Shown here one piece after another: positions 9,496 through 17,643 of a DNA stretch of 64,000 bases. The number at the start of each line of letters is the position of its first letter. Within the stretch, counting starts at the first letter, position 1. The DNA comes from Variovorax sp. OV329 (GTDB lineage: Bacteria > Pseudomonadota > Gammaproteobacteria > Burkholderiales > Burkholderiaceae_C). The stretch covers positions 62,001-126,000 of the forward strand of contig NZ_FOUG01000013.1 of assembly GCF_900114785.1 (NCBI RefSeq), given 5' to 3'. The notes under the pieces are model-generated. The model was not told where the DNA came from and made no database searches. It saw nothing but the letters and a program-made list of their open reading frames with translations. The position numbers and the translations under genes are program-made.

Positions 9496-9980
9496 TGCTG
9501 TCCTACCAAGCCCTCCAGGCCTTCGTGTACTCGGAGGCGCGCGCCCTGGACGAGAGCCGCTGGGCCGACTGGCTCGCCTGCTACGCCGACGACGCCGAGT
9601 TCTTCATGCCCTCCTGGGACGACGACGACCGCCTCACGACGGACCCGAGCAACGAGGTCTCGCTCATCTACTACCCCGACAAGCAGGGGCTGGAAGACCG
9701 GGTGTTCCGCATCCAGACCGAGCGCTCGAGCGCCACCATGCCCGACACGCGCACCGGCCACGCGATCAACAACCTCGAGGTGCTGTCGCAGGACGAGAAC
9801 GAGTGCGTCGTCAGTTTTAACTGGACCACCCACAGCTTTCGCTACGACATCGTCGACGTGTACTTCGGCAGCTCGCAATACACGTTGGACACGCGCGGGG
9901 AGAAGCCGCTGATCAAGCGCAAGTACGTCGTGCTGAAGAACGACTACATCCACCACCTGCTCGACATCTATCACATCTGA
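9495..9980 (+). CDS. benB: Benzoate 1,2-dioxygenase small subunit
   Basis: Beta subunit of the benzoate dioxygenase hexamer, with structural and stabilising roles. The 161-residue NTF2-like fold protein begins MLSYQALQAFVYSEARALDE and ends KRKYVVLKNDYIHHLLDIYHI, typical of BenB/XylY. The ATG overlaps the benA stop (TGATG) and is preceded by AAGGAG. An in-frame GTG one codon earlier is less likely. 23 bp separate it from benC. Confidence 0.95.
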   Translation: MLSYQALQAFVYSEARALDESRWADWLACYADDAEFFMPSWDDDDRLTTDPSNEVSLIYYPDKQGLEDRVFRIQTERSSATMPDTRTGHAINNLEVLSQDENECVVSFNWTTHSFRYDIVDVYFGSSQYTLDTRGEKPLIKRKYVVLKNDYIHHLLDIYHI

Positions 9981-10003
9981 CCCCTGGGGACAGGAGACAA
10001 GCC

Positions 10004-11020
10004 ATGACCTACAACATTGCATTGCAGTTCGAGGACGGTGTGTCGCGCATCATCCCGTGCGAGCCCAACGAACTGGTGGCCGACGCGGCCTACCGCGCCA
10101 AGATCAACATCCCGCTGGACTGCCGCGACGGCGCCTGCGGCACCTGCAAGTGCCACTGCGAAAGCGGCAGCTTCACGATGGGCGACTACATCGAGGACGC
10201 GCTGGCCGACGACGAGGCGGCTAACGGCTACGTGCTGACCTGCCAGATGAAGCCCACCTCGGATTGCGTGGTGCGCGTGCCGGCATCGTCGGCCGCGTGC
10301 AAGACGGAAGTCGGCACGCACGGCGGCAAGCTGGCGCGGATCCAGCGCGATTCGTCCACCACGGTGAGCTTCCAGCTGCAGGCGGAGCGGCCACTGGCCT
10401 TCCTGCCCGGCCAGTACGTCAACCTGATGGTGCCCGGAAGCAAGCAGACGCGCTCCTACTCGTTCAGCTCCGCCCCGAACTCCAGCGAGCTCTCGTTCCT
10501 GATCCGCGACGTGCCCGACGGCCTGATGAGCACCTACATGCGCAGGACGGCCCAGCCGGAGGACTTCATGATGTTCACGGGGCCCTACGGAAGCTTCTAC
10601 CTGCGACCCGCCGTGCGCCCGATCCTGATGCTCGCGGGCGGCACCGGCCTGGCCCCCTTCCTGTCGATGCTGCTGTGGTTGAAGGACAATCCGACCGGCC
10701 AGCCGATCCGCCTGGCCTACGGCGTGAACGGCGACGAGGACCTGGTCGAGCTCGACACGCTTGCGGCGCTGAAGGCCAGCCTGCCCGACTTCGACTATTT
10801 CACCTGCGTGGTGGACGAGGACAGCGCGCACCCCAGGCTGGGCTACGTCACCAGCCACCTGTCGGGCGACGACCTCCACGAGGGCAATGTCGACGTGTAC
10901 GTCTGTGGTCCGCCGCCGATGGTGGAGGGCGTGCGCAAGTGGATGGCGGGCATCGGCGTCGCGCCCAGGAGCTTCCACTTCGAGAAGTTCTCCTCGTCCA
11001 ACGAGGCGGTGCCAGCATGA
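10004..11020 (+). CDS. benC: Benzoate dioxygenase electron-transfer reductase
   Basis: Passes electrons from NADH to the BenA Rieske cluster. Domains in order: a plant-type 2Fe-2S ferredoxin (CRDGACGTC motif plus the distal Cys in VLTCQMK) at residues 1-100, an FAD-binding domain (RSYSFSS) at about 105-200, and an NAD-binding domain (LAGGTGLAPFLSML, then VYVCGPPPMVEGV) to the end. 338 residues matches BenC/XylZ. Its stop overlaps the benD start (ATGA). Confidence 0.96.
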   Translation: MTYNIALQFEDGVSRIIPCEPNELVADAAYRAKINIPLDCRDGACGTCKCHCESGSFTMGDYIEDALADDEAANGYVLTCQMKPTSDCVVRVPASSAACKTEVGTHGGKLARIQRDSSTTVSFQLQAERPLAFLPGQYVNLMVPGSKQTRSYSFSSAPNSSELSFLIRDVPDGLMSTYMRRTAQPEDFMMFTGPYGSFYLRPAVRPILMLAGGTGLAPFLSMLLWLKDNPTGQPIRLAYGVNGDEDLVELDTLAALKASLPDFDYFTCVVDEDSAHPRLGYVTSHLSGDDLHEGNVDVYVCGPPPMVEGVRKWMAGIGVAPRSFHFEKFSSSNEAVPA

Positions 11021-11805
11021 GCCCCGGTCGCTTCGGCAACAAGGTGGTCATCGTGACCGGTGCGGCCCAGGGCATCGGTCGCGGCGTGGCACTGCGGGTG
11101 GCGGCCGAAGGCGGCACGGTGCTGGCGGTCGATCGCGCGGGCATCGTCCACGAGGTGGTGGCCGAGATCGAGGAGGGTGGCGGCAGGGCATTGGGCTTCC
11201 AGGCCGACCTGGAGACGCTTGCCGGTGCGCAGGCCATGGTCGCGCAATGCCTGGCGCAGTTCAAGCGCGTGGACGTTCTCATCAACAACGTCGGCGGCAC
11301 GATCTGGGCCAAGCCTTTCGAGCACTACGAAGAGGCGCAGATCGAGGCCGAGATCCGGCGCTCGCTCTTCCCCACGCTGTGGTCCTGCCGCGCGGTGCTG
11401 CCCTTCATGGTGAAGAAGAAGCGCGGCGCCATCGTCAACGTGTCGTCCGTCGCGACGCGCGGTGTGCACCGGGTGCCCTATTCGGCGGCCAAGGGCGGCA
11501 TCAACGCGATGACCGCGTCGCTTGCCATGGAGCACACGCGCAACGGCATCCGCATCAATGCCACCGCGCCGGGCGGCACCGACGCGCCGCCGCGCCGGGT
11601 GCCCCGGAATGCATCGAAGGCCAAGGCCACTCGCCAGGAAGCCGCCTGGTACCAGGGCGTGGTCGACCAGACGGTCGACTCCAGCCTCATGCACCGCTAC
11701 GGAAGCATCGAGGAGCAGGTCGCGCCGATCCTGTTCCTCGCCTCCGACGAAGCCTCCTACATCACCGGCACCGTCGTGCCCGTGGGTGGCGGCGATCTCG
11801 GCTGA
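11017..11805 (+). CDS. benD: Benzoate cis-diol dehydrogenase (SDR)
   Basis: Oxidises and decarboxylates the benzoate cis-dihydrodiol to catechol with NAD. A short-chain dehydrogenase of 262 residues, with the cofactor motif TGAAQGIG, NNVGG in place of NNAG, a catalytic serine (NVSSVATRG) and YSAAK. The loop GGTDAPPRRVPRNA is typical of BenD/XylL. It overlaps benC by four bases, so it is translationally coupled in benABCD. Confidence 0.95.
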   Translation: MSPGRFGNKVVIVTGAAQGIGRGVALRVAAEGGTVLAVDRAGIVHEVVAEIEEGGGRALGFQADLETLAGAQAMVAQCLAQFKRVDVLINNVGGTIWAKPFEHYEEAQIEAEIRRSLFPTLWSCRAVLPFMVKKKRGAIVNVSSVATRGVHRVPYSAAKGGINAMTASLAMEHTRNGIRINATAPGGTDAPPRRVPRNASKAKATRQEAAWYQGVVDQTVDSSLMHRYGSIEEQVAPILFLASDEASYITGTVVPVGGGDLG

Positions 11806-11855
11806 CGCGCCTGGCGCCGGCCACCCAGTCACTTCCTGAACAGCGAGACCCCACC

Positions 11856-13217
11856 ATGCGCGAGATCGACCTTCACAAGCTGGCCGACGAGGCCCGCTTC
11901 AATGGCTTCCACCGGCTGGTTCTCTTCTGGTGCGCCCTGATCATCATCTTCGACGGCTATGACCTGGCGGTCGCCGGGATCGCGCTTCCGTCGATCATGA
12001 AGGAGATGGGCGTGAGCCCGACCAACGCCGGCTTCATGGTCAGCTCGGCGCTGTTCGGCATGATGTTCGGCGCGATCTTCCTGGGCACCATCGCCGACCG
12101 GATCGGCCGGCGGCGCGCCATCGTGATCTGCGTCGCGCTTTTCAGCGTCTTCACCGCGGCGGCGGGCCTGACCCACGAGCCGGTCAGCTTCAGCGTGATG
12201 CGCTTCCTGGCCGGCCTGGGCATCGGCGGCGTGATGCCCAACGTGGTCGCGCAGATGACGGAATACGCGCCGCGCCGCATTCGCAGCACCATGGTCACGC
12301 TGATGTTCAGCGGCTATGCGGTCGGCGGCATGCTGGCCGCGTTGCTCGGCAAGGGCCTGCTGGAAGCCTATGGCTGGCCCTCGGTGTTCCTGGCGGCCGG
12401 GCTGCCGGTGCTGCTGGTCCCGGCGATCCTGAAGTCGATGCCCGAGTCGATGCCCTTCCTCATCAAGTCGCAGCGGGTGGAGGAGTTGCAGCGGCTCGCC
12501 GCGCGCCTGGACCCAGCCTATCGGCCGAGCGCCGGCGACCGCTTCGCCCTGCCGCGTGAAGACAAGGCCGCCAGCGCACCGATCGGACGCCTGTTCCAGG
12601 AAGGCCGGGGCTTCAGCACCGTGATGTTCTGGGTCGCCTTCTTCATGTGCCTGTTCATGGTGTATGCCCTCAGCTCGTGGCTGACCAAGCTGATGGCCGG
12701 CGCCGGCTACAGCCTGGGCTCGGCCCTGACTTTCGTGCTGGTGCTGAACTTCGGCGCCATGGTGGGGGCGGTGGGTGGCGGCTGGCTCGCGGACCGTTTC
12801 CACATCAAGTACGTGCTGGTCGGCATGTACGCCCTGGCGGCGGTGTCCATCACCCTGCTGGGCTACCGCGTGCCGACGGAGATTCTGTTTCTCCTGGTGG
12901 GCCTGGCGGGCGCGTCGACCATCGGGACGCAGATCGTCACCTATGCCTACGTGGGGCAGTTCTACCCGATGGCGGTGCGTGCCACCGGCATCGGCTGGGC
13001 GTCCGGCGTGGGGCGCAGCGGCGCGATCCTGGCGCCGATCGTGATCGGCAGCCTGGTGGGGCTGGCGCTGCCTCTGCAGCAGAACTTCATGGCCATCGCG
13101 ATCCCGGCCGTCATCGCGGCCGTCGCGGTGGCACTGATCAACCATGGACGCTCCACGGGTGCGCAGAAGGCGGCCGCACCTTCCATGGTGGCGAAACCCG
13201 CGGTAGCGGCCAAGTAG
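11856..13217 (+). CDS. benK: Benzoate MFS transporter
   Basis: Proton-coupled uptake of benzoate across the inner membrane. A 453-residue major facilitator protein of the aromatic acid:H+ symporter family, with DGYDLAVAGIALPSIMKEMG in TM1 and GTIADRIGRRRAIV in the loop 2-3 motif, and about 12 hydrophobic segments split by a central loop (PAYRPSAGDRFALPRED). It follows benD by 50 bp and closes the ben-cat run. Assignment as BenK rather than PcaK rests on motifs and neighbours. Confidence 0.9.
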   Translation: MREIDLHKLADEARFNGFHRLVLFWCALIIIFDGYDLAVAGIALPSIMKEMGVSPTNAGFMVSSALFGMMFGAIFLGTIADRIGRRRAIVICVALFSVFTAAAGLTHEPVSFSVMRFLAGLGIGGVMPNVVAQMTEYAPRRIRSTMVTLMFSGYAVGGMLAALLGKGLLEAYGWPSVFLAAGLPVLLVPAILKSMPESMPFLIKSQRVEELQRLAARLDPAYRPSAGDRFALPREDKAASAPIGRLFQEGRGFSTVMFWVAFFMCLFMVYALSSWLTKLMAGAGYSLGSALTFVLVLNFGAMVGAVGGGWLADRFHIKYVLVGMYALAAVSITLLGYRVPTEILFLLVGLAGASTIGTQIVTYAYVGQFYPMAVRATGIGWASGVGRSGAILAPIVIGSLVGLALPLQQNFMAIAIPAVIAAVAVALINHGRSTGAQKAAAPSMVAKPAVAAK

Positions 13218-13226
13218 CTGGCGGCC

Positions 13227-13355
13227 ATGCAGTTTTCAACGTTCGACATGCTTCGGTGGTTGCGCGCGATTGCAAACGCCATCTGGCGGCAGGTGGAGGC
13301 TTTCGGCCGATTGATCGACGAGGGAACGCCTCCGGTCAAGGACCGCCGGGACTAG
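13227..13355 (+). CDS. Possible 42-residue small protein after benK
   Basis: A short open frame begins nine bases after the benK stop and ends in TAG. The product starts MQFSTFDMLRWLRAIANAIW and continues as one likely amphipathic helix (Trp11, Trp20, Phe26, charged residues spaced) with a polar tail ending PPVKDRRD. The start lacks a clear ribosome site, and I recognise no family. It could be a coupled small membrane-associated protein or chance. The remaining gap to 13411 shows nothing else. Confidence 0.3.
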   Translation: MQFSTFDMLRWLRAIANAIWRQVEAFGRLIDEGTPPVKDRRD

Positions 13356-13411
13356 ACCCGCACTGTCGCTGCGCGGACCCTCGGCGATGCGCATGTCGGG
13401 CGCGCCCTGGC

Positions 13412-14236
13412 TCAGGGCGTTCCGGACACCGCGACCGTCTGGCCGGTGATGTAGTTGGATTCGGGCGAGCAGAACAGGTACACCGCGCCCGCTGCTTCCT
13501 CGGTCGTGCCGGCGCGGCCCAGCGGGCAGCGTTGGGCGTGCGTGGCCAGCAGGTCGGGGCTGATGCCAATGCGGATGTCGCGGCCGTCGATCTTCACCGT
13601 CGCGCCTGCCTTGGCGTCGGCCGAGGTCATGCGGGTCAGGATCAGGCCGAAGGCCACCGCGTTCACGTTCACCTTCAGGCGGCCCCACTCGCGCGCCAGC
13701 GCGCGGGTCATGCCGGTCACGCCGGCCTTGGCGCCCGAGTAGTTGATCTGTCCCGCGTTGCCCTGCAGGCCCGATACCGAAGAGATGTTCACCACCTTGC
13801 GGAACACCTCGCGGCCCTCGGCCGCCTCGGCCGCTGCCTTCGCCTTGATGACGGGATAGGCCGCGCGGAGGATTCGGAAGGGTGCCGTCATGTGGCAGTC
13901 CAGGATGGCGTACCACTGCTCGTCCGTCATGCGCTGGATCACGTCGTCCCAGGTGTAACCGGCGTTGTTCACGATGATGTCGATGCCCTTGTACGCATCG
14001 ACCGCCGTCTTGACGTAGCGCTCGGCAAAGTCCGGCGCCGTCACGCTGCCCACGCAGGCCACGGCGTCGCCGCCGGCGGCCTTGATCATCTCCACCGTCT
14101 CGTTCGCCGGATCCGCGTCCAGGTCGTTGATGACGATGCGCGCGCCTTCGCCGGCGAGCTTCAGTGCGATGGCCTGGCCGATGCCGCGGCCCGAGCCGGT
14201 GACCAGGGCCACCTTGCCTTCGAGTTTCTGGGTCAT
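13412..14236 (-). CDS. Short-chain dehydrogenase (3-hydroxyacyl-CoA type)
   Basis: An NAD(P)-dependent SDR of 274 residues, probably oxidising a 3-hydroxyacyl-CoA in the surrounding beta-oxidation-like pathway. It has the cofactor motif TGSGRGIG, NNAGY, a catalytic serine in NISSVSGLQGN, YSGAK, and the FabG-like tail YITGQTVAVSG. An insert (KAKAAAEAAEGREVFRKV) precedes the serine strand. Start chosen at MTQKLEGKVALVTG; the frame extends 18 codons further but overlaps the MaoC gene. Last gene of the minus-strand operon that starts at 17554. Confidence 0.85.
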   Translation of the reverse strand: MTQKLEGKVALVTGSGRGIGQAIALKLAGEGARIVINDLDADPANETVEMIKAAGGDAVACVGSVTAPDFAERYVKTAVDAYKGIDIIVNNAGYTWDDVIQRMTDEQWYAILDCHMTAPFRILRAAYPVIKAKAAAEAAEGREVFRKVVNISSVSGLQGNAGQINYSGAKAGVTGMTRALAREWGRLKVNVNAVAFGLILTRMTSADAKAGATVKIDGRDIRIGISPDLLATHAQRCPLGRAGTTEEAAGAVYLFCSPESNYITGQTVAVSGTP

Positions 14237-14267
14237 GTCTTTGTCTCGTTTGAATGAACAGGTGGAA

Positions 14268-14684
14268 TCAGGGCGCCACGATGGCGTCACCCACCACCTT
14301 GATGTCGCCGTACTGGTTGGCCGTCTGCACCTCGAGCTTCACGCGCTGCTCGCCGTCGACCTCGAACTTCTGCACCACCTTGCCGGTGCAGGTGATCTGG
14401 TGGCCCAGGTGCGTGATGCCCTGGAAGCGCACGCCGAAGCTGCGGATCTGGCGCTGGTCCGCCCACTGCGTGAGCAGCCGGCCCAGGTACGCCATGGACA
14501 GCATGCCGTGCGCGAACACGTCGGGCATGCCGGCCTTGCGGGCGTAGTCGGTGTCGATGTGGATGCGGTTGTGGTCGCCCGAGGCGCCGGCGAACAGGGC
14601 CAGCGTGGTGCGGTCGATGGCCGGCAGCGCCAGCGGGGGCAGGGTGTCGCCCACCTTCAGGTCGTCGAAGCGGATCTTGGTCAT
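14268..14684 (-). CDS. MaoC-type enoyl-CoA hydratase, catalytic partner
   Basis: Hot-dog fold protein of 138 residues. It carries the R-specific hydratase signature GDHNRIHID with catalytic Asp and His, followed by FAHGMLSMAYLGRLL. It is next to a second hot-dog protein without this signature (14701-15141), the arrangement seen in two-subunit MaoC hydratases such as ChsH1/ChsH2 and HadAB. It would hydrate a 2-enoyl-CoA with a bulky acyl group. The heteromeric assembly is inferred from family and adjacency. Confidence 0.85.
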   Translation of the reverse strand: MTKIRFDDLKVGDTLPPLALPAIDRTTLALFAGASGDHNRIHIDTDYARKAGMPDVFAHGMLSMAYLGRLLTQWADQRQIRSFGVRFQGITHLGHQITCTGKVVQKFEVDGEQRVKLEVQTANQYGDIKVVGDAIVAP

Positions 14685-14700
14685 GTTGCTTGTCCTTCCT

Positions 14701-15141
14701 TCACCCGTTGCGCTGCACCAGGATGCTTCGCAGGTCGGCCACGTGCTCGCCCTTCTGGTTGCTCACGCGGGTCTCGCGCACCACGAAGTCCAGCGCACCG
14801 TTCTTCTTGTCGTAGATGTCGGCGATGCGGCTCTCGTACTGCAGGGTGTCGCCGGCGTAGGCCATTCGGTGATAGGTGAACTGCTGCTCGCCGTGCAGGA
14901 TGCGCGAGGGCTCGATGCCCAGCTCGCCGCGCCAGCCGGCCGACGATTGGGTGAACTCCAACGAGAAGAAGAAGGTGGGCGGCAGCGGCAGGCCGGGGTG
15001 GCCCGCGTCGCGCGCGGCCGAGTCGTCGAAGTAGACCGGATCGGTCTCGCCGATGGCCTTGGCGAAGAAGCGCAGCTGGCCGGCCTCGGCCACCGCCTTG
15101 AAGCCCGGCAGCTGCTTGCCGATGTGTTTCTTGTCGATCAT
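14701..15141 (-). CDS. MaoC N-terminal-like (FAS1-type) dehydratase domain protein
   Basis: A 146-residue hot-dog protein with FAKAIGETDPVYFDD, then LPLPPTFFFSLEF, and HGEQQFTYHRMAYAGDTL, the pattern of MaoC_dehydratas_N/FAS1 dehydratase-region proteins. It lacks the D-x-N-x-x-H hydratase signature, so it is probably the substrate-tunnel subunit of a two-protein hydratase with the neighbour 16 bp downstream. Third gene of the five-gene minus-strand operon. Confidence 0.82.
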   Translation of the reverse strand: MIDKKHIGKQLPGFKAVAEAGQLRFFAKAIGETDPVYFDDSAARDAGHPGLPLPPTFFFSLEFTQSSAGWRGELGIEPSRILHGEQQFTYHRMAYAGDTLQYESRIADIYDKKNGALDFVVRETRVSNQKGEHVADLRSILVQRNG

Positions 15142-15168
15142 CTCTGGGGTGCTCCGATGCTTGCTTCT

Positions 15169-16362
15169 TCAGGCCGATGCGCGCTTGAGGATGGTCACCA
15201 CGCCCGCGCCGCCCAGCCCCAGGTTGTGCTGCAGCGCGACCTGCGCGTTGCCCACCTGGCGTGCATCGGCGCTGCCGCGCAGCTGGTGCGTGAGTTCGTA
15301 GATCTGCGCCAGGCCGGTGGCGCCCAGCGGGTGGCCCTTGGACAAGAGGCCGCCCGAGGGGTTGACCACCCATTTGCCGCCGTAGGTGTTGTCGCCGTCG
15401 GCCACCAGCTTGGGGCCTTCGCCCTCGGGGCACAGGCCCAGCGCTTCCATGGTGATCAGCTCGTTCTGCGCGAAGCAGTCGTGCAGCTCGATGACGTCCA
15501 CGTCCTGCGGGCCCACGCCGGCCTGCTCGTAGGCCTGGTTGGCGGCGGCGCGGGTCACGTCGGCGCCCACCACGCGGATCATGTCGCGCGTCTCGAAGCT
15601 GCTGGGCGTGTCCGTGGTGAGCGACTGGCCGGCGATGAACACATCGGTGCGCAGGCCGCGCTTTCTCGCGAAGTCCTCCGAGACGATCAGCGTCGCGGCC
15701 GCGCCGCAGGTGGGCGGGCAGGCCATCAGGCGCGTCAGCACGCCGTCCCACAGCATGGGGGCGTTCATCACGTCCTCGGTGCTGACGACGTTGCGGAACA
15801 CGGCCAGCGGGTTGTTGGCCGCATGCCGGCTGGCCTTGGCGCGGATGGCTGCGAAGGTCTCCAGCTTCGTGCCGTACTTCTTCATGTGCGCCATGCCGGC
15901 GCCGGCGAACTGGCGGATCGCATTGCTGGGCAGGTCGTTGCGGCCCACCAGCTCGTCCACGATCGCGTTGGCGCGCTCCAGGGCGCTGGGGCGGTCGGTG
16001 TAGGCGGACTTGAGCGCGCCGGGGTTCATCTCCTCGAAGCCCACGGCCAGGGCGCAGTCGACCGCGCCGCTCTGCACCGCCTGGCGTGCCAGGTACAAGG
16101 CCGAGGAGCCGGTGGCGCAGTTGTTGTTGACGTTGAGCACCGGGATGCCGGTCATGCCCAGGTGGTACAGCGCCTTCTGGCCGCAGGTGGAGTCGCCGAA
16201 GACGTAGCCGGCGTAGGCCTGCTGCACGTCGGTGTAGGCCAGGCCGGCGTCTTCCAGCGCCTGGCGCACGGCCTGGGCGCCCATCACGTCGTAGCGCTCG
16301 CTGGTGCCCGGCTTCTTGAACTGGATCATGCCGACGCCGGCGACGAAGGTCTTTCGTGTCAT
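15169..16362 (-). CDS. SCP2-type thiolase (lipid-transfer-type)
   Basis: A 397-residue thiolase-fold enzyme of the SCP-x/Ltp group. The nucleophile region is NNNCATGSSAL and the His regions are VIELHDCFAQNE and SKGHPLGATG. The second active-site cysteine of classical thiolases is absent: the C-terminus reads QHNLGLGGAGVV. Such enzymes thiolyse branched 3-oxoacyl-CoAs or, with a DUF35 partner, act as retro-aldolases. No DUF35 gene is adjacent here, unlike the second copy at 24570. Second gene of the operon, 52 bp after the dehydrogenase. Confidence 0.86.
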   Translation of the reverse strand: MTRKTFVAGVGMIQFKKPGTSERYDVMGAQAVRQALEDAGLAYTDVQQAYAGYVFGDSTCGQKALYHLGMTGIPVLNVNNNCATGSSALYLARQAVQSGAVDCALAVGFEEMNPGALKSAYTDRPSALERANAIVDELVGRNDLPSNAIRQFAGAGMAHMKKYGTKLETFAAIRAKASRHAANNPLAVFRNVVSTEDVMNAPMLWDGVLTRLMACPPTCGAAATLIVSEDFARKRGLRTDVFIAGQSLTTDTPSSFETRDMIRVVGADVTRAAANQAYEQAGVGPQDVDVIELHDCFAQNELITMEALGLCPEGEGPKLVADGDNTYGGKWVVNPSGGLLSKGHPLGATGLAQIYELTHQLRGSADARQVGNAQVALQHNLGLGGAGVVTILKRASA

Positions 16363-16414
16363 GGGAATCTGTCTCCTTGGATGGATCTGCGTGAAATGGG
16401 AGGAGGGCGCGCCC

Positions 16415-17554
16415 TCAGAGCTTTCGCGAGATCAGCTCGCGCATCACTTCGCTGGTGCCGCCGTAGATGCGGTTCACGCGCGCATCGACGAAGTCGCGGG
16501 CCACCGGGTACTCCAGCATGTAGCCGTAGCCGCCGTGCAGCTGCACCATCTCGTCCAGCGCCTTGCCCAGCGCCTCGGTGGCATAGAGCTTGGCGATGGC
16601 CGACTCTTCCAGCGTGAGGCGGCGGCGCATGTGCTCGCCCAGGTAGTGGTCGATCATCAGCCTCACCGCAATCGCCTGGGCCTTGATGTCCGCGAGCTTG
16701 AAGCGCGTGTTCTGGAAGTCCCACACGGTCTGGTCGAAGGCCTTGCGCTGCTTCACGTACTCCACCGTCAGCTCGAGCGAGCGCTCCAGGCGCGCGGCGG
16801 CGCCCACGGCGATGGCGAAGCGCTCCTGCGGCAGCTCCCCCATGAGGTAGCCGAAGCCCTTGCCTTCCTCGCCCAGGCGGTTGGCCACCGGCACGCGCAC
16901 GTTGTCGAAGAAGAGCTCGGCCGTGTCCTGCGCGTACTGCCCCAGCTTCTTGAGCTTGTTCCCGCGCCGAAAGCCCGCGCGGGTGGTCTCCACCGCGATG
17001 AGCGTGATGCCCTTGGCGCCGGCGCTGGTGTCGGTCTTGCACACCACGATCACCAGGTCGGCAGTCAGGCCGTTGCTGATGAAGGTCTTGCTGCCGTTGA
17101 TGACGTACTCGTCGCCTTCGCGAACGGCGGTGGTGCGCACGGCCTTCAGGTCGCTGCCGGTGCCCGGCTCGGTCATGGCGATGGCCAGGATCAGCTCGCC
17201 GCTGGCGGCGCCGGGCAGCCACTTCATCTTCTGCTCCTCGTTGCCGATGCGCAAGATGTAGGGCGCGATGATGTCCGAGTGCATGCCGAAGCCCAGGCCG
17301 CTCGCACCCGAGCGGGCCACTTCCTCGTTGAACACGGTGGAGTGGCCGAAGTCGCCGCCGCCACCACCGTATTCCTCCGGCAGGGTGACGCACAGCAGGC
17401 CCTCGCGGCCGGCCTTCAGCCAGGTCTCGCGGTCGACGAAGCCGGCCTCGTCCCATTGCGCCTGGCGCGGCAGGCATTCCTTGTCGAGGAAGCGGCGCGC
17501 GGTGTCTCGGAACATCTCGTGGTCTTCACGGAAGACGGTGCGGGTGATGTGCAC
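16415..17554 (-). CDS. Acyl-CoA dehydrogenase, catalytically complete
   Basis: FAD-dependent alpha,beta-dehydrogenation of an acyl-CoA, passing electrons to ETF. A 379-residue protein with the usual three ACAD domains: flavin motif AIAMTEPGTGSDL, GSKTFISNG, and the C-terminal helical part with catalytic Glu369 in YGGTSEVMREL. The start is a GTG with AGGAG eight bases before it. First gene of an operon running to the SDR at 13412. The palindrome CCACCC-N5-AGGTGG lies 63 bp upstream of the start. Confidence 0.9.
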   Translation of the reverse strand: MHITRTVFREDHEMFRDTARRFLDKECLPRQAQWDEAGFVDRETWLKAGREGLLCVTLPEEYGGGGGDFGHSTVFNEEVARSGASGLGFGMHSDIIAPYILRIGNEEQKMKWLPGAASGELILAIAMTEPGTGSDLKAVRTTAVREGDEYVINGSKTFISNGLTADLVIVVCKTDTSAGAKGITLIAVETTRAGFRRGNKLKKLGQYAQDTAELFFDNVRVPVANRLGEEGKGFGYLMGELPQERFAIAVGAAARLERSLELTVEYVKQRKAFDQTVWDFQNTRFKLADIKAQAIAVRLMIDHYLGEHMRRRLTLEESAIAKLYATEALGKALDEMVQLHGGYGYMLEYPVARDFVDARVNRIYGGTSEVMRELISRKL

Positions 17555-17617
17555 GGAAGGATCTCCTGGTGTCTTGTCTCTGTCCGTCGAGTGTGGGCCG
17601 GGCCCTGCGGCAGGCCA

Positions 17618-17634
17618 CCACCTGCGATGGGTGG
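17618..17634 (-). promoter_or_regulatory. Palindromic operator upstream of the ACAD-thiolase-MaoC operon
   Basis: On the minus strand it reads CCACCC-ATCGC-AGGTGG, flanked by TTG before and TGG after. It sits in the 89-bp gap between the crotonase stop and the dehydrogenase GTG. It belongs to a set of five similar sites in this window, all with a 5-base spacer, suggesting one activator binding upstream of the core promoter. Confidence 0.7.
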
Positions 17635-17643
17635 CAAGGGCGC

